A DNA stretch of 64,000 bases. It comes from Sycon ciliatum (lineage: Eukaryota > Porifera > Calcarea > Leucosolenida > Sycettidae). Below the pieces are notes generated by a model. That model was not told where the DNA came from and made no database searches. It saw nothing but the letters and a program-made list of their open reading frames with translations. The stretch lies in NCBI RefSeq assembly GCF_964019385.1, contig NC_088643.1:49301315-49365314 (forward strand), read 5' to 3'. Position 1 is the first letter of the stretch, and every line of letters starts with the position of its first letter. The position numbers and the translations under genes were made by a program. Of the stretch, positions 54,166-63,315 are shown in pieces.

Positions 54166-55130
54166 TGGTGGACGAACAACTCGCTGGCGCCGGAAAACTT
54201 GGCCCCCAACGAGTCGATGGTGTTTGGTGAATCATCAAGCATAATGTCTTGTAGCAGTGTTCACCGAGGAAGGAGAACGCTCTAGTCGCTGCTGTTGTCC
54301 GTTCCATCCACGCTGGGCGTTAGCTGCACCGCGCCTATTGTGTTTTAGTATTCCATGGACACACATTAGCATTCAGAGCGATTGTGGAGCCACAATTTAC
54401 TTCACACAGCGTTGTATTGTCCACGAGCGCAAACTTCATTATCAGCAGTAACTGTTACTCTTCATCCTACATGTAGACTTGGAGTATACACGGCCTTGTC
54501 ACGACAGCGACAGCTCTACAGAGTGTTCAAGTGAGAAACATTAATTTCTATTGTTGGTGGATGAATAAATGGCTGGTTCCGAAAAAACGCGGCCTGCACC
54601 GATGGTGTTTGGTGGATCATCAAACATGGTGACCAGCAGTGTTCACCGAGGAAGGAGAATGCACTCGCCACCACTCCGATTCATCCAAGTGGGCGTTAGC
54701 TGCGCCGCGCCTATTGTGTTTTAGTATTCCATGGACGCACACTAGCGTTCTCAGCGATTGTGGAGCCACAACATATCTTCATGCGGCGTTGGACTGTCCA
54801 AGAGCAGAAACGTCAGCAGTGACCCATCATCATACATGTAGATTTGGAGCATACACACCATGCGCCAATGGGCCTTGGCACAACAGCGGCAGCTCTACGG
54901 AGTGTTCAAGTGAGAAACATTTGTTTCGACTTATGGTGGACGAACAAATCGTCGGTGCCGTAAAACGTGGCCTGCGCCGATGGTGCTTGAAACATCAAAC
55001 ATGGTATGTGGTGACTGTCAGTGTTGATCGAGGAAGGAGAACACTCAGGCCGTCGACCGTTCATCCTTTTCGTTAGCTGCACTAAGTCTATTGTGTCCTT
55101 GTATTCCATGGGCACACAATCATGAAGCAT
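54166..55130. repeat. Tandem units of about 385 bp in the left arm
   Basis: Units start at 54166, 54555 and 54934. Each has a TGGTGGACGAACAA-like start, GTTCACCGAGGAAGGAGAA, GCGCCTATTGTGTTTTAGTA and GTGTTCAAGTGAGAAACAT. The third unit is the most diverged and runs past the point where the arms stop matching. Open frames starting MFTEEGE in each unit are products of the repeat, not genes. Confidence 0.8.
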
Positions 55131-55810
55131 GGCGTCTGAGCTGTGTTCACAGAGCGGGGAGATGCTCTTGCTGCTATCTTATCTGTCCTGTGTATTCCCA
55201 AGTGCCGAAGGCTTACAACGATGGTGTTGGACAAGTCAGATAAAATAGAGTCAACGTAAGTACGCATGTGTACTCTTACTGACTGAAACATAAGTGGGGT
55301 GTAAGAGCTAATTCAAATGGTGTCGTGACATTCTCATGTACGAGGTTAGTGTGTAGTACTTGTTACGTACTGAATTCTGTGACTTTGTTTTGTCTCCATA
55401 TACTGCATGCATTCACGTTTCACAGTTATCAGTTTGACCCTGAGTTCATGTCTGTTATCCCGTGTCTCCTCTACTTATTTTTGTTTCCACACGGTTCATG
55501 GTGTAGCGCTGCACGTGTTCCGTCAGTTTGAACTTCAGCATAAATCGCAACTACTTGTACTTTCAGACATGTCACGTGATTGTTGCCAGGGTTTGAGCCA
55601 ATCAGAGCGTTTACAGGCAGGGCCTGAACCCCTGATCATGCCTTGCCTGCCAGCTGTACTACGATATTATATGTCACGTACCCGCGCGCGCACGGTTCTC
55701 CTGCGCTTGGGCTTGCTTTCCCTTGGTAGTTGGAAGTCAGTGGCTGTTTTAGTACTCTTAGATTATGTACAGAAAGTGGTGGACATCACGCAACTGCAGT
55801 ATAAATTAAA

Positions 55811-55921
55811 GGGTGGTTGTCAACTGACAACCGCATAATTTTTCGACATAATTAATAAAAGAATTTTCATCTAAAGAGTGGAAAGCAACTAAATAGAGCG
55901 GTTGTCGGTTGACAACCCCCC
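55811..55921. repeat. Small hairpin element in the spacer
   Basis: GGGTGGTTGTCAACTGACAA and TTGTCGGTTGACAACCCCCC form inverted ends around an AT-rich centre, 111 bp in all. Confidence 0.65.
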
Positions 55922-56089
55922 CTTTTATTTAGATTATGTATCTGAAGTAAACACAACGTAGAAATATCACAATTGTCTCTTGTGTATTATATCCGTCTGA
56001 TGTCACCAGATCGTCACACGGTGCTGTGACCAAGATACGGATCATGCCGAACGCTGATTCAACTGGACGAATCGCGAGGCTTTTCAGAT

Positions 56090-57190
56090 GCAGGGACACA
56101 ATGGAAACTGAATGACTTCAGAACAGCACTGAAGCGTTATGTTATCATGCAAGACGCCTTTCTGCGCCGCACAAACACAGGCGGTACTACAGCAGAAAAT
56201 GTCACTCACTATTCTGCAGGTGCACTGGTGACAGGCGCATGCAAGTTCACCAGAAGGAAGCGGTCTGATGTTAACTGGAATGCCAGCAGTATGAGAGGGT
56301 GTGCATTCTGCGGCGGATCTCACCTGGACAAGAGCTGCGCGAAATACGCAACAGTAGCACAGCGGAAAGAATAACTGATTGAACAGAAGCGTTGCTTTGT
56401 GTGTTTGCGCACAGGGCACCGGTCAACTCAGTGCAAGGCCACCCGCAAGTGTAATGTGTGTTCTCGCATGGGTCACCAATCAGAGTCACCATCATGTCAC
56501 GATCTGCCCTGAATCTCAACAGAAATCTGACAGCAGTACCAACATAGTAGCTGACCAGCCTGTGGCTGACAAGGTACCAGCATCTAGCGCAACAGCAGCT
56601 AGTGCAGCATCAACCAGTATCGCCATTGACCGTAAGATAGTCAGTCGTCTTGATCGGTGCAGATTTCCTCTGGGAGTCTTGACGGGGAGCACCAGAGGAC
56701 TTCCGCCAGGACTACAGTTTCTGCCTACCACAGTCGGTTTTGTGGTGACTGGCCAAACACGTCACTCCAAGCACTCAGCTACGCCGATGAGCAGCCATGC
56801 CAGCTATCGTTTCTCTAACTGATGCAACTTCCGACTCCTGCACCATCATCCCAGATCTGTGGGACCTAGACTGTGTTGACATCCAGGATTCAGGCAATCT
56901 TACTAACAACGACCTAGCCATTAGGCAATTCATCATTGTTCTACGATTTTGCCTGCCACCAATCGTCATGACCTGCGATACTGAGAAGGCCATTTTACAA
57001 ATCAGTGCCAACCCAGCATACAGAGATGCAACACGATTTCTGTGGTTCGCCAACTCCGACAGTCCATCAGTCACCCCATCCAGCCTGTTCACGCTCATAA
57101 GCAGTCCATTTCTGCTTGGCGCGTCTATACAGCATCATTTGCCACAGCAAGATGACAAAACAGCTAGCAGTGGCTATTGGTGAGAACATT
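56090..57190 (+). pseudogene. BEL/Pao retrotransposon remnants (gag zinc knuckles, RT piece)
   Basis: Three pieces in order on the plus strand. About 56130-56520 encodes the end of a Gag with cysteine/histidine knuckles (AFCGGSHLDKSCAKY, CFVCLRTGHRSTQC, CNVCSRMGHQSESPSC), with an in-frame TAA at 56372 between the first two. About 56840-56930 encodes a LWDLDCVDIQD block like the region before the BEL/Pao reverse transcriptase. About 56975-57150 encodes RT-like blocks (RDATRFLWF, ISSPFLLGASIQHHL). Large internal deletions and stops show it is dead. No flanking long terminal repeats were found. Confidence 0.75.
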
Positions 57191-57935
57191 TTCTGCTGTG
57201 CCATTGGAGTGTGCACTATACACGAACCCTGCTCTTTTGTTGGCACCGCCTATGTAACTTACTGCATAGGGTGCAAGGTGACCGTTGTCGGTTTACATGT
57301 ACTCCAGTTATTACACCGTGCATGCACTGAGTCTGTGCTGCACTGTGCATCCATAGGTGTTCGTTTGCGGTAGCGCAAGGTTGATGGATTGTTTTGTCCG
57401 CTGCTATTCGAAGCTCTCGGAGTCGGAAGCGTTACCTCTGTTTCCCCTGTTCCTCCCTGCGCGGAGTCTGTAGTTCTGGCTTGCAGTCGCTGTTACATGC
57501 ATGTTGGCAGTTGCATGTGTTTTGGTTTTCAGTTGTCTTCATTTGTTTTGTGTGGACGACAGTTCAATATTCTAGCAGTTGTTGCACTTCCTACATTCCG
57601 TAGTTATCTGCGGTTGGTGTTCGAGAGAGCAAACTGTGTTCTTCTCCAGAGTGGAGTAAACCATTCGCTTGTGTCTGAGGAAAACCCTGTGTGTTGACGA
57701 AGAGGTTGACTTGGCTGTAGAGTGAAAGTACCACATGGTCACATGGTCCACAAAATCTTAGAACTAACTTAGGGTCTTCTGGCGTATGGTATGATTATAT
57801 GAGCAGCATGAGAGTGAAGTAAAAGACTATTAGCTCAAACATTCAGTCTTTCAAGAGTAGGTGTTTCATCACGGAATAGGTTCTGCAGTTCACTTACACA
57901 CTGCAACAATGGACCAGCAGTGTCTGCAGGGAGTT

Positions 57936-58437
57936 TCATAATCTGTTCATTGCAGAGTCCACTATGCTATGATTCAAGTTTGCCCTTAGCATGGCCTTGT
58001 CATGAGGGTGCCACATCCGTGGAAAGGCAACATGCCGGCTAATCTCCCTGAGAAGTTGAGTGGTTATCAGCAGGCGATGACGCTGTGTCGATGATGACCT
58101 GTTGATGACCGACAGGAACCTTGCGAGGAGAGTCATTGGGCCCGACGGGTAGGTAAAGCCAACTTCCACATGAAGTTTGCGGATGGCCGACATGTAGACA
58201 TGGACAGATCGGGGCTGAAAAGTTCTGAACAACTCGGCAGCAAAATAACACATAAAGTAAAAAGTCATCACCTGGCAATGGATTCCAGTTATGCCCTTGG
58301 CAGAACTGGAAGTAACGGGTATCGGCGGAAAAATATTTCCGGCTGGTGCCAGTGCTGCTAGCTGCAGCACGGAGTCCGGCAACTGAGAGTTGGCAAGACT
58401 GGCTAATCTGGCTCAGCTGCTGCTTCCGGAGCCCTCG
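57936..58437 (-). pseudogene. Truncated tyrosine recombinase (DIRS/Crypton-like N-terminal domain)
   Basis: On the minus strand, just inside the right arm, a frame with the SAM-like N-terminal pattern of DIRS/Ngaro/Crypton recombinases is split over two reading frames with a shift near 58260. The first part contains RYFQFCQGHNWNPLPGDD. The second contains SVHVYMSAIRKLHVEVGF, RHRLLITTQLLREI and WHPHDKAMLRA. The catalytic C-terminal half with the Arg, His and Tyr residues is missing, and the frame ends at 57936. It may once have moved the element or a relative. Confidence 0.7.
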
Positions 58438-59779
58438 ATGGTTCAAACACCATCGGCGCAGGCCACGTTTTACGGCACCGACGATTTGTTCGTCCACCAT
58501 AAGTCGAAACAAATGTTTCTCACTTGAACACTCCGTAGAGCTGCCGCTGTTGTGCCAAGGCCCATTGGCGCATGGTGTGTATGCTCCAAATCTACATGTA
58601 TGATGATGGGTCACTGCTGACGTTTCTGCTCTTGGACAGTCCAACGCCGCATGAAGATATGTTGTGGCTCCACAATCGCTGAGAACGCTAGTGTGCGTCC
58701 ATGGAATACTAAAACACAATAGGCGCGGCGCAGCTAACGCCCACTTGGATGAATCGGAGTGGTGGCGAGTGCATTCTCCTTCCTCGGTGAACACTGCTGG
58801 TCACCATGTTTGATGATCCACCAAACACCATCGGTGCAGGCCGCGTTTTTTCGGAACCAGCCATTTATTCATCCACCAACAATAGAAATTAATGTTTCTC
58901 ACTTGAACACTCTGTAGAGCTGTCGCTGTCGTGACAAGGCCGTGTATACTCCAAGTCTACATGTAGGATGAAGAGTAACAGTTACTGCTGATAATGAAGT
59001 TTGCGCTCGTGGACAAAACAACGCTGTGTGAAGTAAATTGTGGCTCCACAATCGCTCTGAATGCTAATGTGTGTCCATGGAATACTAAAACACAATAGGC
59101 GCGGTGCAGCTAACGCCCAACGTGGATGAAACGGACAACAGCAGCGACTAGAGCGTTCTCCTTCCTCGGTGAACACTGCTACAAGACAATCATTATGCTT
59201 GATGATTCACCAAACACCATCGACTCGTTGGGGGCCAAGTTTTCCGGCGCCAGCGAGTTGTTCGTCCACCAACTAACTTTGATGAGTCTTTCTTCAACAC
59301 TTCGTAGAGCAGCCGCGCAAGGCCTTTCCTTCGCGTTAGGGTAGCGATCCTTCCTAGATGATATCGCTATTCATTGTTACTTTTTACTACAATGAGTAAT
59401 GTTTCTCCGAAAATAAAGTCAGCTGCCTGGGCAAGCGCATTAGGCATTAGTACTGCCTCAGTGCCTAGCCTCAGCCCTAGGCCTAGACGCTAGGCAGCGC
59501 CTGGACTTGTAAAAATATTGATTTTGCAAGTCTTCAATCATGTTTGCATGTACGTATGCGCTATCCAGCCATGTGGCGTGAACAGATTGCTTGACGTGAA
59601 AGGTAGCGCGGGCCGGCGAGCGCGAGTCGACAAGTCGTACGATCGTACGCGCTCGCGGACGTGTCTGACACGTGAAACGAAAAGATTTTTTTGGCGGGTA
59701 GTCGGCAAAAATTAAGTGACGGTCCCTTTACTACTTTAGGCTTTAGTCCTTCGCTACTAATACTGCTTCTGGTCACCAT

Positions 59780-60126
59780 GGTCACCTAGCTCTGAGCCGT
59801 GACGTTCGCTTGGTACTGAGACCACACTTTCCTGCAAACACCGCCGTTACCAAGGTTACACCGGCCGTCCAGACGACCAGAGCAGAGGGCAAGAGGGTTT
59901 AGCTCGGCAGTTGCATTCCTCTACTGCCTACTGGTTTTCGCACGTCGGCCGGGGCCAGCACTTTCTGGTTGTGCCCCTTGATTAGGCAGGCCATATCGGG
60001 CATACACGAGTAGGTGGCCTTGACCGTATTTTTGTTGAAATTTTTACTAAGAGGTGACCATGGTGACGATGCCGGGAAGTGCTTTCGGACCAGCGTCAGG
60101 AACCTCTGGCCGATACTGGTAGACAC
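59780..60126 (-). mobile_element. Penelope-like element fragment
   Basis: On the minus strand the frame 60126-59899 contains KNFNKNTVKATYSCMPDM and IKGHNQKVL. A shifted frame then gives ECNCRAKPSCPL. This is the linker before the endonuclease of Penelope-like elements and matches the type of fragment at 11640-12028. The rest is lost. Confidence 0.55.
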
Positions 60127-60359
60127 GGATTTGCTGAATGACGGGTTGTACTACCAGATTATGTTTCTCTTTCTCTCTCTCGGCTCTTCTTTGCCTGGCC
60201 GCCGCCAGCACCTGCCTGCCGCCACCAGGGCCTGCCTGCCTGCCCGCTGTCACTGTAACTTGACTGTCACCCCTCCTTCTCTCCCTCCTTTTTTCACCTC
60301 CCATGTAATAACCGACACCATCCACACCATGTCTCCCTAACTTTGCAGATATATTCCCA

Positions 60360-60450
60360 GTAAGCCATGAACGGAGACTCCCTCGACTTACATGTATAAC
60401 TTAGTCCTCGGCCTTTGGGCATGGGGAATCCATAAATAAATAAATAAATG
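60360..60450 (+). mobile_element. Retroelement 3' tail ending in (TAAA)n
   Basis: CCTCGGCCTTTGGGCATGGG followed by AATCCATAAATAAATAAATAAATG resembles the 3' end of a non-LTR retrotransposon with a short tail repeat. No coding part is attached. Confidence 0.4.
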
Positions 60451-60478
60451 TGTGGATTCACAGGAAGTGTGAGTTACG

Positions 60479-60614
60479 AAGTCTGAAGAAAATGTTGAAC
60501 GGTCTCTGCTGGGATGACGACTACACCATAGCTCAGTGGTTAGAGCATCGTTAGCTACAAGCGAGGGTCCCTGGTTCGAGTCCTGGTGGTGACAGTCAAT
60601 TTTTCTTCAGACTT
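60479..60614 (+). mobile_element. tRNA-like sequence within a 14-bp perfect inverted repeat
   Basis: 60522-60593 has the internal promoter boxes TAGCTCAGTGGTTAGAGCA (A box) and GGTTCGAGTCC (B box), a paired anticodon stem (TCGTT/AGCGA) and a paired T stem with one mismatch. The first two acceptor pairs fail and position 33 of the loop is G instead of T, so it is not a working tRNA. AAGTCTGAAGAAAA (60479-60492) and TTTTCTTCAGACTT (60601-60614) enclose it. Confidence 0.6.
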
Positions 60615-60973
60615 TTCCCGTTTGTGTCTTTTTAAAACTAGTCAAAAATAAAAACTAACGTATCACTTGAAATGTCACACTAATGTCGCGCTTTTGCCAC
60701 CTTTGCGCGCTATGCCACCTGCTTTTTCGCGCTTTGCTCACTTTGCGCGCCCTGCAGGCCTGTTTTAAGCTACCTAGTGTAATCTACCTGCGCTTCTCAT
60801 GGGTATAAATTAAATATCATTTGGACCCAGATGATGTACTAGTACAAGTTAGTTATCAGTTGTCTGAGGATTGCCTCTAATAGCTTTGCTTTGACTACGT
60901 GCATGAAACGCAGCGTTACAGCAATGACCTAGCCGGCTGTCTCTGTTCTCTTCTGCCTTTGTGGTAATGCTTA

Positions 60974-61152
60974 GGGTCCAGCGGATTCTGCCGGCAGAAA
61001 AATTGGCAGAATTCGGTACTTTTTCTGGTAAGTTTCATGCATGTTTGGTATGTGGATAAAGAAATGGAGCAGAATTCGAGGAATTGCCCGCCATAAGGTT
61101 TGTATGGTTCTGCCAATTTTACTGCTTTTCGAGCAGAATCCGCCGGTCCCTA
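60974..61152. mobile_element. MITE with AGGGTCCAGCGGATTCTGC ends
   Basis: The left AGGGTCCAGCGGATTCTGCC and the right GCAGAATCCGCCGGTCCCT are inverted copies with one mismatch, 179 bp in all. The ends match those of the decayed element at 8404-9960, so they may be a non-autonomous and a longer member of one family. Confidence 0.7.
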
Positions 61153-61383
61153 CAATGCTCCATCCTTGTGTTGTTGAGCACTCTAGGCAATCTGGGAACT
61201 CTCGCTATTGTGACACTGTATTATTATTATTGCTTGTGCACGGACTGCATGCATGTACATGCAAGTACCTCCTACTGTAGCTCCTTACGTAGTGTGAGGC
61301 TATGATTTTTTTTAAACTATTTTCATCTACTAGTATTTTGTATTGAGCGCTTTCGGGTGTCATTATTTTGTTAGACATGTCAC

Positions 61384-61869
61384 ATAGTTAGCATTTTACC
61401 GTTCACGCTAACTAATTACTTCGACCGTAGATCTACGTCGGCCTGTACCGTTTTGTGTGTGTTTTCAAGACACTTGACTGGTTAGCATTTCGGTTTCTGA
61501 GTCCAAATTCTGACACAACGATCGACTTGTGACGTAACCCTAGTTGGAATCTTACCGTTTCGCTCTCCCGCTTAACAGAGCTTTCTATCGTCGAAACGGT
61601 ACTAAACCGACGGTATTTTGGGTGTAGGGTACGAGTACAGTTGGATTTAGCGCGAACGGTAAAATGCTAACCAGGTCTTGTGCGTAGTGGTTGCGACTTC
61701 GGCGATGATTTGTAAGAAAGGGTTTGCTCCCCGTCAAGTGTCAAGTACAGTCGGCGGAATAGCGCGAGCTCCGGTGTGGGGAGCAAACCCTTTCTTACAT
61801 GTCTTGTGCGCACACAAAAAAACGGTAGTGGCCGACCGTCGAGAATAGCGTGAACGGTAAAATGCTAAC
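61384..61869. mobile_element. Element with GTTAGCATTTTACCGTTC ends and 8-bp CATGTCAC flanks
   Basis: The left end GTTAGCATTTTACCGTTCAC and the right end GTGAACGGTAAAATGCTAAC are inverted copies. CATGTCAC stands at 61376-61383 and 61870-61877. A second copy of the right end occurs at about 61648-61671. Within it, 61711-61798 is a hairpin with GTAAGAAAGGGTTTGCTCCC arms. Confidence 0.6.
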
Positions 61870-61901
61870 CATGTCACCACCAAGCAAGTTAGTTTACTTT
61901 T

Positions 61902-62261
61902 GATGATTTGTAAGAAAGGGTTCGCTCCCCTCACCGGAGCTCGCGCTATTCCGCCGACTTGACACTTGACTGCCATCGGACTCACGACTGCCATGCCATC
62001 CAGAGAACACGAGAAGTCCATCGAACTTTCGACTCGGCAAACCTGCAAAACAGCCTACTCAAGCTCAACTGATGAGGGGTGAATTCCCCGAAACACTGTG
62101 TATTGAGCAGGGAGTGGTGCTTTCTTGCAGGTTTGCCGAGTCGAAGGTTCGATGGACTTCTCGTGTTCTCTGGATGGCAGTCGTGAGTCAGTCAAGTGTC
62201 AAGTCGGCGGAATAGCGCGAGCTCCGGTGTGGGGAGCGAACCCTTTCTTACACAAATCATC
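61902..62261. repeat. Inverted repeat with arms of about 140 bp
   Basis: 61902-62048 and 62125-62261 are inverted copies with small indels. They carry GTAAGAAAGGGTTCGCTCCC, GCTCGCGCTATTCCGCCGAC and GGCAAACCTGCAA. The spacer of about 76 bp is not repeated. The outer part of the arm is shared with the hairpin at 61711-61798. Confidence 0.8.
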
Positions 62262-62303
62262 GCGGAAGTCGCAACCACTATTTCCGACGGTACTTTTGAT
62301 AGT

Positions 62304-62692
62304 AGGGAGGTTCTGCTATACTATACGTGAAACGTAGAGAAATCACGTAGAGAGCAGGTGTCTGGGTTAGAGTCTACGGCTTCGCGTGTTTTGGGTCCAG
62401 ATTTCTACGCGGAGATGGGGTTCTCTACGTTGTGGCATACGCAGAGAAAATGCGTACGGATTTGCTGGGTATCGATCAGGGAGTCGTAAAATATTTTTAC
62501 GACTCCCTGATATCGATCAACTGCATGCAGAAAACTGCCAAATATGGAAGGGGAAATTCCCAGTACACATTCCACGTGACTTCTCTAGGTGAAACGTAGA
62601 GCAGAACAGCATTTCTTTACGTTACGGGAACGCGAAGAAAGTTCGCGTGATTCTTTGCGTCGCGTTCCCAAAACGTAGAGCAGAACCTCCCT
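62304..62692. mobile_element. Element with AGGGAGGTTCTGCT ends
   Basis: AGGGAGGTTCTGCT (62304-62317) and AGCAGAACCTCCCT (62679-62692) are exact inverted ends of a 389-bp sequence. Its middle holds a hairpin, TCAGGGAGTCGTAAA and its complement (62476-62510). ACGTAGAG motifs recur near both ends. Confidence 0.7.
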
Positions 62693-63315
62693 GATGTTTA
62701 GCTTATTCACGGAGAAGGTGGAGAGCCCGAACTAAAAAAAACCTGTAGAGAGTTGTACAGACCCGGGTTCGTACGACTCCCATACCCAGGCCCAGGTCGA
62801 TCTGCAGCTGCAGCAGTCTGTCCCGTACGGTCATGAACACCGTATACGGTAATTGTCACATGGTGCGTCTTTTCACTCACAGTGGCCAGTGCCATGGGGG
62901 CAGTGGCACCGAATCTACCGATGATCTGTTTTCTGTTGCGTATACGGTACCGTACTGGACAGCAGTGCGTACCACGTGTGCACTGCGTGCGTACAGTTTG
63001 GCGTGATTATATTAGCAGGCTTGTGCCAGACCAGGAAAAGTGATCGACCATACACACACACATTGCATGTGTGTTCCTATTCCTGCCGCCAGGACTGGAG
63101 TGCTAATCTCGACGGAGCGGAGGCTAATCCGAACCGTGCCAAACGAAGAAAGCAGCAGTTTGTTTGCATGTTCGCGTTGAATTGCGGCTACCAAATTGTG
63201 CTGCGAAGCACCAATCAGGAGCTGGTTTGCAGACAGAGAAACTGCTTCCAGGAAGGATTATACAAGCCACCCCACCTTCGTTGGTGTTCCGTAAGCTAGA
63301 CCAAATCATAGTCAC

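Larger units (their letters stand above)
53738..59754. mobile_element. 6-kb long-inverted-repeat (foldback) element
   Basis: The left arm 53738-54997 and right arm 58435-59754 are inverted copies over about 1.26 and 1.32 kb. The outermost part (GCGAAGGACTAAAG, then AGGGACCGTCACTTAATTTT) differs by a 13-base insertion on the right. Inside each arm a unit of about 380-390 bp is tandemly repeated; on the left the units start at 54166, 54555 and 54934, each with TGGTGGAYGAA and later ATTCCATGG. The 3.4-kb spacer carries a broken tyrosine recombinase next to the right arm and BEL/Pao-like fragments on the other strand. No clear target duplication is seen. The structure recalls Foldback elements, or DIRS-like elements with inverted ends, but fits neither exactly. 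Confidence 0.85.
59755..63315. other. Repeat-rich stretch before the right-edge gene
   Basis: Outside the listed elements, 60620-60970, 61153-61383 and 62693-63315 contain no recognisable gene. 62693-63315 is the likely promoter and 5' region of the right-edge gene; an open frame at 62976-63299 ends before its start and shows no known domain. Confidence 0.4.

Noticed and set aside
54257-59176. Four related MFTEEGE open frames as a gene family
   Set aside because: They fall in the tandem units of the inverted arms, two on each strand; the frames are by-products of the repeat and have no domain or splice signals.
60522-60593. Functional tRNA gene
   Set aside because: The first two acceptor pairs mismatch, base 33 is not T, and the implied anticodon CTA would be a suppressor.
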